A program made the position numbers and the translations under genes. A stretch of DNA of 64,000 nucleotides from Paraspadella gotoi (Eukaryota; Chaetognatha): positions 13,842,414-13,906,413 of the forward strand of contig CM119263.1 of the NCBI GenBank assembly GCA_051294375.1, read 5' to 3'. The notes beneath the pieces are model-generated. The model searched no databases. It worked only from the letters and a program-made list of their open reading frames with translations, and had not been told where the DNA came from. Below, in pieces: positions 1 through 12,676 of the stretch; position 1 is the stretch's first letter, and every line of letters starts with the position of its first letter.

Positions 1-3000
1 CTCCGCGCCTCAACTTCATGCTGCAAAACAGGGTCTCCAATCTCTTCCTACGGCACCAAACAAATCACTATCAGAACTAGGAAGACGCACATACTCACTA
101 ACAACCGTACTCGCTGACCGTTACGACCCTATTCTGGAGCTGATTTCTGAGGAGCAATCAATTTAGCCGCCGACCACAAGCTCGGCCCTACTCGTTGATC
201 TTGATGATTTTTCAACAATCGCAGGCAAATCTTACCGCGGACAGGCCTTTCAGAGTCAATACAGTCAATAATGCATATTTCAAAATTGATTGACGAACGC
301 CCAGAACTCCACGCAACTCAGATTTGACCCTTCGAAGACCAAGCACGGTGGTTGAACACCACATTCAAACGAGGGTCCGCCTGTCCACTCCCAAGGCAAC
401 GCCGACTTGCACCTGACAAACTCAAAGCAGCCAAAAGAAGAATTTGCAAAAATGGAGAAGCTTGGGCATTAATACGGAAAGCAAGAGTGCTTGGGCATCA
501 ACCAACTGCATGTGGTCAAAAAAACCTGACGGCTCACTCAGATGTTGCGGTGACTACAGGCGCCTAACGCAGTCCACAAAAGAACAACCGCTACCCCATC
601 AAAAATTTGATGGATTTCAATGCACATGTCCGCAAGGGCAAAACAATTTTTTTCAAAAGTAGACCTTTGTAAAGGCTCCATCAAGTACCTGTAGCAGAGC
701 AGGAAATTTTGCAAAAACAGCGTCAATAACTCCTTTTGGCTCGTGGAATTCCCGTCACCCCATTTGGCCTCAAGAATGCAGGTCCTGAATTTTCAAAGGA
801 TGATGGACGAAGCCCCTCAAAGATGTACCACACATCTTTGTATATCTAGATGACATCCTGGTCGCCTCAAGCAATGAAGAAGAACACATGCAAGATCTCA
901 CACTACGGTTCTGACACCGCTGCAAGCAATGGTTTAGTAGTGAACAGGGCAAAATGTTACTGGGCGTACCATCACTCGACTTTCTCGTTACCAGGTAGAC
1001 GCCAACAGGCGTCAGGCCATTGGACACAAAAGTCGAACACATAAGCAATTCCCCCAGCCACATCAGTCAAAAGAGGTTCAAAGATACTTGGCATGCTTCA
1101 CTACTACCGGCGTTTCATTCCAACATCGCCGAAGTCCTTACACCATTATACCAAGCTTAAAAGAGCAACCCCGAGTCTTAAATGGACCGAGGAAATGACT
1201 CAAGCCTTCAAACAAGTCGAAAGGCTCTCGCAAAACGCCAAACTATGCTTGTCCACCCTGTGGACGGGCACCTTGCCCTGACGTTGATGCGTCACTGACG
1301 GCCATCGGCGGCGTCCTGGAGCAGAAGATTGGTGGTCAGTTGGCAACCCTTAGGCTTTTTCTCAGCCCGCTAGCTCACGAACCAGAAAAATGGCCACTTT
1401 CGACCGGGAACTCCTTGCCGCACACCGCTCATGTCCGGCACTTCAGGCCCTTCTGGAAGGGCGCTACTATCGTTCTGTTCTCTGATCCAGAACAGCCTAG
1501 TTCCCGCCATACGCAAGAAATCTTGAGCCACACTCATGCGTCAAACATATCAATTATCTTGCCATCTCCGAATACACAACAGACATTCGATACATTGAGG
1601 GCAAGGCCAACGTGGTAGCGGACACACTAATCCAAGAATCATCAGCCCAGCGAGCAGGTGGCCCAGAACCTGAAGGATCACAGGACCTTCAGAAATGCCC
1701 TCTGTTTGGTCGCAACGGTCAACGCAGTTGGCCCCAAAGGCGTCGATTTTGCCGCTTTAAGCCGGTGGACCAGAGTTCCGACGGGAGATCCAGCGACTCC
1801 TGGCGGACGCCCACACCAAGCCTGCATTCAAGATAGTTTCGCCTGAAAGACTTTTGACTTCAATCTGTGATGTCAGTTCAGAGCAGGGCGCGCCCCTTGG
1901 TTTCCCAAACTTGGCGCCGTCGAGTTTATGAATGCCATCCACAACCCCGTAGCTCACCCGAAGCGTCAAGATGCACAAAAAAGCTGGTAACAAAGAGATG
2001 TTGTTTGGGCCAAAAGCCGCGTCAGACGTGGCAAAATGGCTCAGGCTTGCCTTGACTGTCCAGCGCAGCAAGGTACAACGCACACCCAGGCTCCACTACA
2101 ACACTTATCGAAGCACCATCGAGGCCGTTTCGAACACATTCACATTGACTTGGTGGGTCCCTTCCCACCTCAGGCGGTACACGTACTTTTAACGCTGTGT
2201 AGACCGTTTTTGCCTCGCTGGCTGAGCATATCCCCTTCGGGATATCTCCGCAGTAACTGTAGCAACAGCCTTCCTTCAGAACTGGATCGCAATTCGGTGT
2301 ACCAGCCCGGTCACTTCGACCGTGGAACACAATTCACTCTGAATTGTGGCATCACTGAGCCAAGCTATAGGCTACAAGCTCAACACCACCACAAGCTTAC
2401 CACCGCAGGCGAACGGGAATGGTCGAACGGTTTCACCGTACCATGAAGGCATCATTGAAAAGCGCGTTGTGATGCCGTCCGGCGCAATTGGTTCAATCAA
2501 CTACCCTGGGTCTTATTGGACTCAAGGTCCGCACCAAAAGAAGCACCTACAAGCATTCCACCAGCAGAACTTGTATTCGGAGAATACAATAGCAATCCCA
2601 GGCGAACTGGTATATAGGTAACAGCCAACAAGAGCAAATGCCCAAAATGAGGCTGCAAAACTGAAAGACAGACGTTGCATTGTTTGAGACCAGTAAGTTC
2701 CTAGTTTGGCATCAAACCCACCTGTTCATCTTCCTCACAGTTCTTGCCTCCAGCAAACTGGGTTTTGTGCTCCGTGGCCAACAGGGTCACTCTCTCGCTA
2801 ACGCCCTACTTGGGCCCTTACAAAGTAGTTCAAGAGATGACAAGACCTTCACATGGACATCCCCGGCCGAGGACAAAGAAGATCACCATCGACAGGATCA
2901 AGCCCAGCAACAACAGAACCGGATGTCCAACAACACACTCCAGCAGCCCCACGTAGAGGACGACCACCAGCAGCAAACAGGCGAGTCGTTTCCTAGGGGG

Positions 3001-3008
3001 GGAGGGTC
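1..3008 (+). mobile_element. Degenerate Ty3/gypsy-type retrotransposon, pol region
   Basis: Blocks of pol appear in the expected order but in shifting frames with stops. A weak protease-like stretch lies at about 1-200. Reverse transcriptase is at about 560-1100, with the catalytic YLDD codons at 843-854. An RNase H-like stretch is at about 1230-1640, and the integrase zinc-binding and core region at about 2030-2600, including a peptide like HIHIDLVGPFPP. A C-terminal integrase tail lies at about 2690-2960. No frame spans any domain, so this is a dead copy. The order RT, RNase H, integrase is that of Ty3/gypsy elements. The 5' end lies outside the window, and no envelope gene was recognised. 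Family-level placement within Ty3/gypsy is not possible by eye. Confidence 0.85.
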
Positions 3009-4080
3009 AAACTAATAAAGAACAAGAGTCAGCCCAGCGGCCGACTCCACTCATTTCCACACATTTATATCCTCAGGCGGCCCAACCTCAACAAGCAACG
3101 TGAACAAGAACCTCCACAGCAACAGAACAGACGGCCATCACGACAAACGATCCACTGACAACCAACAACGAATCCAACCTCAGAGACAAGCAACGTGCAA
3201 GACAATACCATCGTCTGGGTTCTGAAGGAATAGAATATATATTGTATTAGATGTCTAAGATCTAACTATCAAGTCATTGCGCGAGATTCGTGATTGTTAG
3301 ATAACCGGTTATCAGCATATCACCCAGATCATCACCAGTTGGTCACTGTTACCGGATTAATTCACAACTTGCCTAACAGGCAACGTAATCATCAAAACAA
3401 AATCATCAACAGCTGGTTATTTTCATGATTTAACCAAGCTTGCCTAATAGAAGCAATCATCATACACTTTGACCAAACAAATCCATTTTTCCTTCTATCT
3501 CCCTATCTCTTCCTTTTTTGTAAATTTCTTCCAAAATATTTTTTTTTGAGAAGAGATATATGTAAATATTTATTGTAGCAAGACAAACCCCTTTTTAGTG
3601 GGTCCCCCCATTGTTTCTCCTAGACCTTATTGTTTTTGGGCCCAAATATTCCCGCCAAGGGAAACAATATTGTAAAGTACTTTGTTCCTTAACTAGTATA
3701 CAAGTCACCTCAACTGTAATTAGGGTCAGTTCGAACCCCTAAGGCCGAACTTGAGGGGGGGATGAGGCGATCTTACCACCGGTCTCTTCTCTTCTAAAAC
3801 CCTTCTCTCTCCTCTTTCTTTCGAGCCGGTCTATTCCACACGGTTCCACTTTGCCCTAGCTTTGGCAATGACCTTAGATGACCGGACACAGTAATAAGGG
3901 CCGAGGCGATCGTAAGGATCAAGTGGGTCGGGCGATTGATAAAAGTGGATCAGTGAGAGAGCTAGTCTCACATTCTTTTCTAACTTCTCTTACATCGTCA
4001 AATTCTTGCACCTTCTCCTCACTTTTATTATTATTTTATTTTCGTCTTCTACATTCCAGATAATCACATGGTTACATAGA
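2992..4080 (+). mobile_element. Probable 3' flank / LTR remnant of the gypsy element
   Basis: A G-rich polypurine-like tract at about 2994-3007 directly follows the end of pol, and a second one at about 3752-3760 is followed by TGAGG. Either could mark the start of a 3' LTR. The interval holds no gene. I could not find a matching 5' LTR because it would lie left of the window, so the boundaries are guesses. Confidence 0.3.
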
Positions 4081-5984
4081 TAGCAACAAGTAAAACAAGC
4101 ATCTTATAGTTTATCTTTCTAAAGAATTAACTAAAAAACCAAGTGTTACATGAAACGAGCCGGACTTAATGATCACGTAATTACGAATTTATAAGACTGA
4201 ATTACTTAGTAATTTATGAATTCTGTTGCATTCACTTAATAGTCATGTTATCGTATTTATTTATCGTATTTATCGCATCTAACTTAATACCAATTACCAA
4301 GTACATATTAACTACAGATTTAACCAAGTTATGAGCATTTAAAACATCAAGAGAAGGACTGATTCTCAGTGATAGTGGACATTAGTAAAAAAAGTACTAA
4401 TGTTATGGGCTAAATATTATTCAATTACACATATGACATAATAAACTCGTCGTGGTCCATTTCGTCCATGTGATCTTTTTGAGTCCTTTTTGACCGGAGA
4501 TGCTGGAAAAAAAAATATACAAACTCTAATCAAGTATTAATAAGTTTAAAAAGCACTGATAACTTATTTTTATTGGATTTTCAGATATATGTTATCAATC
4601 ACGACGAATCGGATGAGGTAGTGACTTTTATGATCATCATTATATCACATTGTTACAATCAAAATTTTGAATTTTAACTTGTTGCCACCTACCTTGTCGT
4701 CGTTTTTTAAAAATTCCAACAATATTTCGTCTTTAAAAATAAAAAAACAGTGACTTTCCTCCCGATTCTTTTTATTATCTTCGTGAATGATTTTTGAACC
4801 ACGCTTTGTGAGTGAATCAGCCACGAGTCAGAGTGAAAGAGAGGGATGATCCTCTCTCACAGATCCGCAGTCTCTCACAGACAAACCAGAAGAGTTGGAG
4901 GGAGTTGAGGAGTCAATCCCGAATCCGCGATCGATACCTAAACTGTCGTAATCAGCTCTCTGGCCGATAAGTGCTCATTGCTCATTTGCAGATTTCCGAT
5001 GGCTTATTTTGATCGAGGTTTTTGTAGTAAGAGTAAAAAATAGACTTATAAGAGTAAAAAATATGAAGGTAAAATAAACACTATTTTGTGAATAGTGATA
5101 GTTGATTAATCCCTTTCCTTTTTTGCAATTGTAATTTTTTTTATTCTATTGCTTAATGTAACTACAGAGGTAAAATGCAGATAATAACTATAATTATAGT
5201 TTAGTGCAATAAATCATCAATAAAAAATAAATATCTAAATGAAAATTTTATAAGCAATATTAAGTGATTAATATTAAATTAGCAATCTTACCCATAACTT
5301 CGGACAGGCTATGGTGGGTGAAGAATTAGGCCTCCATCCCTCTTACTAAATAAAAACTTAAAATGACCAAGACTCTCTAACCATCTAGCTAGTTAATTAA
5401 CTCCAAGAAAACCTGGCTTTCCTATCAATGAAGTGATACAATAAAAAAAAATATTATGAAAAGGAATTTTTTTTAAAAATATTCAGTCAATTAGTACAAT
5501 TTAATTTTTTTTAATTGAACCATCTCTTTTGTTGTTTCATCATATTCAATATTTTTGAAGACGTAAAGATCTTTTTCATTTCATCCTTTTTCATTTCTCT
5601 TTCCTTGCTCTTGGTTATCTTTTTTGATTCGTCCTAATCACCAATTACAGTAGAGTTTTTCTATTTAGTATTCTCATCCAACTCCCATAATATTTTTTTT
5701 TAGTTTTGTGTCCTTGTTCAACTCAACATTCTTAAATAAAATTTGTATCATTCTCAATCAACTCCACCTCACTAGCCTTGGCGTTCAAATCAATATTACT
5801 CTCACTTTTATTCGAATTCTCATCGTTTGTAGTCCCGCATGTTTACATTATCCGAAAGTTGTCTTTTTCAACAATTTCAGGAATTTTTTTCCGCGTTCTC
5901 AATTTCAATCGCGTTTTTGTTATCTTCACCTTCTTTCAACGCAAGCTTCCGAGAGTTCTCCCTGAAATTATCATTAACGCTACT
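4081..5984. other. AT-rich non-coding interval
   Basis: I see no exon-like stretch. A short hairpin (7-bp arms) sits near 4838-4857. A fragment of a dispersed repeat is listed separately at 5288-5345. The right end abuts the stop codon of the minus-strand membrane-protein gene, so its 3' UTR must lie at the right edge. Confidence 0.6.
5288..5345 (-). repeat. Fragment of dispersed hairpin-ended repeat (family B)
   Basis: Resembles 56325-56395: both carry the run cttacc/cttgcc, then a block like cggacaggcta/tggacaggctt, then ggcctccatc and tcttac in the same order. The hairpin end of the family is missing here. Confidence 0.5.
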
Positions 5985-8900
5985 TTAATTTGTCTCTTCA
6001 TTATTCAAAGTCCGTATACTCGTTTCCGCAGTCTCTCTTAAAGGTTGCATTTCAACCTCCGCCGTTTCTTTGTCTAGATCTTGATCTTCTAACTCCTCAG
6101 GATCGACACCAGCTTCGAATTCTTCGCCGTATTCGAGGCACTCGGTCTCGATGTCCGCCAACACGCGGTTGAACTCGGCACCTGGCTCGAGATTTTTGGA
6201 GAGACCGAAGAGTGCCAGGGTTGCCGGCAACGCTTTTTCTTCCTCTAAAGAATTATTACTCTTGCCGAAGTGAACGAGGAGGCGCAACTTCAACGTGCGA
6301 TTTTCCATCAACACCTTGTACACGGCGAAGATGGCTTCCCGTATTCGGTTTTCGCGTTCGAATTTCTCCAAGTTGGAGTCGTTAGCCCAGAGAGTCGTTT
6401 CCTGAATGAGACCGGCGACGTTTTTGAAAATGTTGTCGTTGTTATGATTCCTATTATTGTCGTGTTTCAGGGCGACGCCATGATGAAATATCGCTTGAAG
6501 CACTTCTAAGCGTTTTAACAAAAATAGTTCGTCGTAAGTACAACAATATTCGATTACGCTGACGGCGGAATCCACTGTCTCCTCCGATACGGAGTGAGGC
6601 GAACGAAGAAGCTTTGAAATTTCGGATCTTTTATGCAAGCTCGATGAGGAGAGTAAGCTGCTTACGGCTGGACCAACTTCAATCGCAGCTGAATCCTGCG
6701 CGAAGCCCCTGATCTTCCACAAAAGCGTGCAGATGATACACCGGTGCGGTTCGCCTTTGACGGGGTTCTCAGACGACAAAGGATAACTGGAACCTTCGTC
6801 ATTCACGCATCTGTTTATAAAAATAAAAATTATAATATAATATATATAATATAATTATAATATTATTAGTACAAATTCAACTTTACCTGCAATTCTTAAC
6901 GTGCCGTTTTTGTTCTGCGTCGCAAGTTTTTTCTCCGTTTTTCAAAAATACGTATGCCCAAAAGACAATTAGCATTATCCCCAAGCCAGAGCAGATGATC
7001 ATGGAATTCATCCCGGAAAGGACTATGAAGCAAAAAGTACTTTGAGTCCAAGTACATGTCCTACCCGCCATTATGACCTGTGCAGTCTTCTTTTGAAACA
7101 AGGGACATTTTTTAAAAGATCTTGAAGCCATTCCTATGTGAATGAATATTGGACTCAGGAGAACGAGGATCGTGATGAGGGTGTTAGCGAGGACGTTCCG
7201 CTTTCTCGGGAAGATAATGTCTGTCGGGAAGACTATTCTGCAGAAGATCATGAAAGGAAAAGCGACATAGACAAGACGGTTCCCATCTTCGGCGCATTCG
7301 CTGAGAAAAGTGACACCGGCAATGGCGGAAAAGATGTTGGCTGAAATCATTACGGCGTGAACTGTGGTGAAGTTAAAGATGATTTCTTTCAGGATTGTCT
7401 TGCACTTGGCGATCACCGAGTCGTTGGTGGGCTCCGGAACCGGGAGATATTTGTTGCCGATCGTTCCCTTCATGGATTTCACAAATCCCTTGGTCGCGTG
7501 ATGCTCGTACGTGACTTGTACGATCTTTCGCAATTTGCACCGGTAAGAGTAAGACTCGCTGGGCGCTTCTTCGATGATATGAAGATTAAACCTTCTTTTG
7601 AAGAGAGTCATTCCGTTCAGCGACAGAGTCTTCGAGGCCGACAAGATCGACGTCACGATGCTGAAAATCTGGAAGTAAGAAATGTTGCTGTCTCTTCTTT
7701 TAAAGATTATGTACATTTGCAAGGAAGCTTGCGGGAAATCCTCGAGGCACAACGTCGTCAACTCGAACCGCGCGATCTGCTGGTTGCGAGCCGTCACGCA
7801 AGCTTTAGCCCCTTGGCCAATGTTATAGTTATAATAGTTGCAAAGAAAATCGTCTAGTATGTATAACAACTGCGCTAGTCCAACAATGTGGGCCAAGAAG
7901 ATGAGAAACGTTTGTTTGGACTTTTGGTGGAAAAACCTCAGGTTCTTTCTGCCTCTCAAGCCGATAACGCCATTGACCAAACCCGGCAAGATGACAAACA
8001 AGAAGGTGAGGCTACTCCACGTGTTGTCACCGTTTTGACGATGTTCGAATCCCGTTTGAACGTCTGAGATGAGATCGTTAAGAAACAAGATGGCGCTAAT
8101 CACGGATGAAAACTTCAAACGCATGAAAATCGAAGCCAAGATTAGCTTCTTGCGTTTTAAATACAGGTACCACTGATATACTATGAAAAAGGCTATGGGT
8201 AGTGTCGGCGCAAAAGGAACGCCGGAAAACGCGACTTCGTGCAGTTGGACAATCAAATCAACAGAAATCAGAAAATTGGTGGTTGTGGAAATTTCTTGTG
8301 AATTGCTCGAGTTAAAATCGAGAGTTTCATTAGAGATGAAGGACTTATTGCCTTGAGAAAAATTGACCCTCATTATGATACAGGCATCGTACTTTTTCTC
8401 CATAGACTTTTGAATGCCCCAGATGGCGACGTTGGGCACGACGGCGATTGCCGACCACCAAAGCAGCGCCGCCAAATGATACTTTTTTAAATCGATAAAG
8501 TAGCGAGGATCCAGGATTCGCAGATAGACTGTCACTGAAGACGCCAGCATGAGGAACGGGACCTCGGTCCGACCGCCGCACTCCATCAAAGCCGCGATGA
8601 GCGGCGCAGAGAGGAAGAGCGAGAAAAAGTAGTAGAGGCAGAACAAGATCCTGATGCAGACACGAGTCACAGCGTGCTGGAAGTCGAGGGGAAAGACGTG
8701 ACCGTCGAAAATGAAGATGGAGAGTTTGAGCATGACGCTTATCCAACTTAAACCGCGGATCAAGTCAAACTCGCGAAGGTGGAATCCTACGTAGGCGTAG
8801 AAAAGTACGAGGGGGCCGGCGTTGAGGAAGGCAAAGGTTATCCCCGTTCTGGATGTTATAAGCAAGGGATGTTGTTTTTTTTTTTAATTTTTTGAAAAAA

Positions 8901-9708
8901 AGTAAAAATATTTCAAGTATGAAAATATACTAAAATATACTAAAATATACTAAAATATTTCTTGTTTGTTAGTTATACCAGAAAAAGTTTTTTAAAAACA
9001 TCATATTTCTAATAAGAGCTGGGTCGCAGCGGTCATAAACTATTACAGCAGAAGCTGATCAGTGCGAGTGGGCTTTACTTTACTTTCATCCTTCCAGCTC
9101 CAACCGCTTCTTTGACTGAATAATATAAGAGGTCCGAAGCCCATCAGCGACAAGCTTCACGCTTGGATAATCATAAAAGCAAATGATTAAATTATATTCA
9201 TAGAATTTTGTTTACAAGAAAAAAAAACTACACCCCTGTAAATGAGACGCCGAATATCGTCAGGAACAATGTCTCCTTGCCGCCCTCTTTGTCGTCTTCG
9301 TCGACGACAGCGATCGACGCTGTGGTATAAACGAAGCACCTGGGGGATGATGTTGCCCAAACCGGCGATGGCGAGAAAGAGGAAGAGGAAGCGAAAGAGG
9401 AGAAAGACGAGACTTGGGTAGCGACGACTCGCTCGTGTCTGGTAAAATCGAAAGGCGAATGAGTAGAAGACAAAGGCGGAAACAGAGATTCGGGACAAGA
9501 GGACGAGAATGAGCATGAGCGACGACCAGATCCTGTGACCCTCCCGCGTCAGGGTGACCACGTAATTGAGCTCGGCCCAGAGGCCAACGCCAGCGAGGAT
9601 GATGCCGACAAAGCTGACGTAAATTTCGACGACTTCTTTGATGGACGGGCTGTAAGATTTGATAGGGGGAAGATAAACACAGATGACCAGACAAGTACCC
9701 ACACGGTA
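5985..9708 (-). CDS. XK-related (XKR)-like multi-pass membrane protein, spliced
   Basis: Three exon-scale blocks read on the minus strand. Exon B is 8848-6887 (about 653 codons). It joins exon C, 6810-5985, through a 76-bp GT-AG intron with matching phase. Exon C gives a hydrophilic, acid-rich C-terminal tail of about 275 residues. Exon A, about 9708-9230, is hydrophobic and begins at a good acceptor. Exon B resembles the XKR core in order: a first conserved helix pair with DLISDVQTGF and TWSSLTFLFVILP, a helix with AHIVGLAQLLYIL, then CLEDFPQASLQMYI, then QIFSIVTSILSASK. XK-related proteins are plasma-membrane scramblases or partners of scrambling complexes; that role is inferred. With all blocks the protein would be about 1,000 residues, well above the usual 400 or so. 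The A-to-B junction does not match in phase without an extra small exon. No start codon was identified. It could be a fusion or a partly decayed gene. Confidence 0.6.
8921..8960. repeat. 10-bp tandem repeat (4 copies)
   Basis: Four consecutive near-identical decamers of the type taaaatatac lie in the intron between the first two blocks of the membrane-protein gene. Confidence 0.85.
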
Positions 9709-9993
9709 CTGTATTGGGAATGGTTGGCCAGAATATTAAATTACATTTTAATAGAGAATAGGGACGAGGGATCGCCTCAAGGTAAGAGGAACTCAAATCT
9801 AATCATAAATGGATGCTTACAAACTAAACTGACCTTATTTGGAATATGCATGTATGAAATTTGTACAACCAATATAAAAATCCTCCATTCATTTAATAAA
9901 AAAGCTTTCTTGCTCCTGACTACAGGCTTTCTTACAGGATAATAACATAGCAGGACCCTTCAAGCTTTCAATAAAGACTCTATCACAGTCTAG
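9709..9993. other. Short interval between two minus-strand genes
   Basis: Holds a repeat (9850-9946) and no clear exon. The upstream gene has its poly(A) signal at 9994-10003, so the promoter and first exon of the membrane-protein gene must fit here or be missing. Confidence 0.4.
9850..9946 (-). repeat. Dispersed hairpin-ended repeat (family B), truncated copy
   Basis: Reverse-complement copy of the same unit as 56275-56395. It shares the end gtatgaaat.tgtacaaccaa, the block ccattcatttaata, an aagct.tcttgc block and an aggctt block. Mutations in the terminal hairpin make it imperfect. Confidence 0.7.
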
Positions 9994-10003
9994 TTTATTT
10001 ATT
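9994..10003 (-). promoter_or_regulatory. Polyadenylation signal (AATAAATAAA)
   Basis: On the minus strand, overlapping AATAAA hexamers lie about 55 bp after the stop codon of the small spliced gene at 10057. Confidence 0.55.
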
Positions 10004-10056
10004 CATCGTTTACATTGCCAGAGAAATCCTTTAGAGAAAAATAGTAATCGCAATAC

Positions 10057-10775
10057 TTAGTCATCGTACTTGAAAGTCTTCGTTTGAGTAGGATTTGAGT
10101 AGGATTTTCTCGTCATTGAACTTGACGTGTCACTCTCGGCACTGCTGATAAATATTTCAGTTAAATTTTTAATAGTAGATTGTGGAAGGTAGATTCTTTT
10201 TTTCGAAAGGGAATTAAAACTATTTGCTTTACTCGTTCACTCCGTCAGAAGAGAACATCCCCGCTTCGTAGTCTTCAGCTTGCAATTGAAGAGAAGCCGT
10301 AATTCTCTCAAGCGTTGCCATATTTCCGCTAAAAAATAAAAAACGCTCTCGTAAACATTTTTATACTGAAATACTTATAAGTTCCAAGTACTTTAATGAA
10401 GCCGGTTTGTTCTTTTGCGACCCAAAAACAAATATAATTGAAGTTACAAAATTACCTCACAAATCCATATGGTTATCGTTGATCGAAGCTTCATATTTGA
10501 TATCATTTGCTTCAAATGTTACTCGAAAGGCAGAGAATTTCTCAATTATTCATCGTCTTGTTTTTTATTCTGCCATTCAATTTTACTACTAATTTTAAAA
10601 TATAATATTATATTTTGTCATAGATTATTATATTTTTTGTTGACGTTTACATATAAAATATACTTTAGAAATACAAAATAATCCTCTTAGTCTTACCTTA
10701 ATTTTTACCCGTTTTTTTGAAGGAAAAATACTAGATTTTTCATTTTTGGAAAACTGCTGTGTTTTTCAGCCCTAT
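10057..10775 (-). CDS. Unrecognised small spliced gene, 3' exons
   Basis: Three minus-strand exons join in one frame: 10540-10461 (80 nt), 10328-10233 (96 nt) and 10144-10057 (88 nt, ends TAA). Donors are GTGAGG and GTAAAG. The second and third acceptors end ttttag and atcag, and phases match at both junctions (2/1). The reading starts KFSAFRVTFEAND, runs through NMATLERITASLQLQAEDYEAG, and ends TKTFKYDD. A further upstream exon is possible at about 10758-10697, with a GTAAGA donor at phase 0 and a Lys-rich product. The acceptor at 10541 is weak. A poly(A) signal follows the stop. I do not recognise the family. The start codon is not in the exons found. It is soluble-looking, with a Ser/Thr-rich C terminus. 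Confidence 0.55.
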
Positions 10776-11349
10776 TTCAGAACTGTTTAAACCCGTTTTA
10801 ACAACGTCGAAACAGAAACCGGTTACACTTTGGCGAAAACTCGTAACGTAACCGCGAAATAAATACCCCATTTCGAAAAGCTGTAAAAAAATTATTAGTT
10901 ATCCGAATAAAATAATAAAAAAATTAAAAATAATAAATCTAAAGCCAAGTGTGCCCAAATAAGATAGTAAATGAATAATTGATATGGTATTTCAGTAAAT
11001 AATGCGTAATGGTAGAAGCGTCACACCGACGAAGCGTTAACGATGATTTTGATTTTATGTCCTCTGAGGAAAGAAGCGACGCCGCCAAATGAGGAACAAA
11101 TTGAGTTGTTGTTGGTGTTGTTGTTGTTGCTGTTTTGGCTTTTAATCGAGAGGTGGTCATATTGTACTTCTTTGACTATCATATAAGCATCCCTGATGAC
11201 AAATAACTTTTGTATTTAGACAACCCGTTTTTCTGAAGGAAAAAAATGCCAGAAACTACTTTTTTCTAGCAATAACATCTGGCAAAGACCCTTTCTGGAA
11301 CTCTTGACATAACCATCCAAGTAGCATGGACGTGCAGACTTCGCTAAAA
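10776..11349. other. Non-coding interval
   Basis: No supported exon. Two stretches, near 10700-10750 and 11225-11270, share an acccgttttt.tgaaggaaaaa core, suggesting a small repeat or a duplicated splice-site region. An open frame at 10939-11160 (minus) is low in complexity and unsupported. Confidence 0.4.
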
Positions 11350-11710
11350 TTGAGAAACGAGTCTCGTGACGTCGTCCAATCAAGTTGCCGGCTTCCCCCT
11401 TCCGCTGCCGCGCAACGTCACTAATGCGGTTTCTCTCTCTCCAGTGGTCAGTTTTGTTGCTTCTAACTGGCCGCCGTTACCAAGTCTTTATGCCTTGACA
11501 CCTACACAGATCGTCATCCTTATTTTCGGGCCGCGCGCCACCATAGAAAAAAAAGGGGAGGCCGGCCGGAGTCGGTGGAAGAGATATAGAGGCCGGCCGG
11601 CCGGTCGGTCGTCGCGGAACCAGCCGGCCGACGCAATGAGCCGACAACGGCCAAGCCGGTCTCGCGTCCTCTACCCCGCCTCTACCGGCGAACTATCGCG
11701 ACGTTAATCC
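11350..11710. promoter_or_regulatory. CpG-rich island with CRE-like and CCAAT motifs
   Basis: A GC-rich patch in AT-rich DNA. It has TGACGTCG at 11367-11374 followed at once by CCAAT at 11376-11380, and a (GGCC)n tract near 11591-11604. It may be a promoter or enhancer, but I cannot tie it to a transcript. An open frame crosses it but is probably a by-product of composition. Confidence 0.35.
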
Positions 11711-12589
11711 CAAATTAATGACGTCGTTAATGCGTTATTCCAGTATCAACCTTACGCTTCTCTCAATTTTACAATTAACTCTGTGATGAGTTTGCGAAAA
11801 CTTATTTTTGCTTAAAAAAAAAAAAAAAAGAATTAAATTTAGAAAAGATGGGGGAAACTGTTAGAAAGTTCCATTATCCAAGAAAGATTCTTTTTCGAAA
11901 CTTTTATCTGCTGCATTAAGTTTCTACGGTCGATCTTACGTCTCCTTCTCTCCCTCGCTTCCTTTCTCCTTTTCCGCTTTACTGGATCGAGGTCCTGAAC
12001 AAAGATTTCAGGGGAACTTTGAATTTCATAATGGGGCATCTTCATCGAGAGCGACCGAAGCCGCCGACGCTGCTGAACCCTCTACCACCATCACCACCGA
12101 CGTCGCCATCCCCCCTGAATCCTCACGTGAAAATCACGTGATCATCATCTATCGATAGCGTCGATAACAAAGGAACGAGTCACGCGAATGGTAGCAGCGA
12201 GTGGAAAATGCAGAGATGGAATCTAAAGTAAAAAATATAAACGATTTCCTTTTCTTTTTTTTTAAATTCGTAAATTAAATCTTTTACATTCTAATAATAT
12301 ACATTATTTCTGTAGAAACATACGTATTTTTTAAACAACGTATTAGATTATAGAAAGATGCGTGGATGCTGTCAAAAATCTGGAAGATAGATGTACATTG
12401 TACATAGAGAATAAAAGCATCGATTAACGACGATGACAGCGACGACAGTTTAACGACGACGTCAAAGCGGCCGGCGAAATTGCGACTCATGATGATAAAT
12501 CTTTCCGTCGAAATATTAGGGGCAAGGTTACTAACGGAACTCCCGTCAAGACGTTACCTGACTGGGCGCTATCATTTAAGCAAAGTTGC

Positions 12590-12592
<3 letters not shown>
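11711..12592. other. Non-coding interval with paired TCACGTGA sites
   Basis: Two TCACGTGA palindromes lie at 12124-12131 and 12135-12142, 11 bp apart. Nothing else gene-like was seen. Confidence 0.5.

Positions 12593-12672
<80 letters not shown>
12593..12672. repeat. (GA)n microsatellite
   Basis: About 80 bp of uninterrupted GA dinucleotides, followed by short gataga/gacaga units. Confidence 0.97.

Positions 12673-12676
<4 letters not shown>

Noticed and set aside
7357-7857. 166-codon plus-strand frame inside the membrane-protein exon
   Set aside because: Antisense shadow of the hydrophobic minus-strand coding frame.
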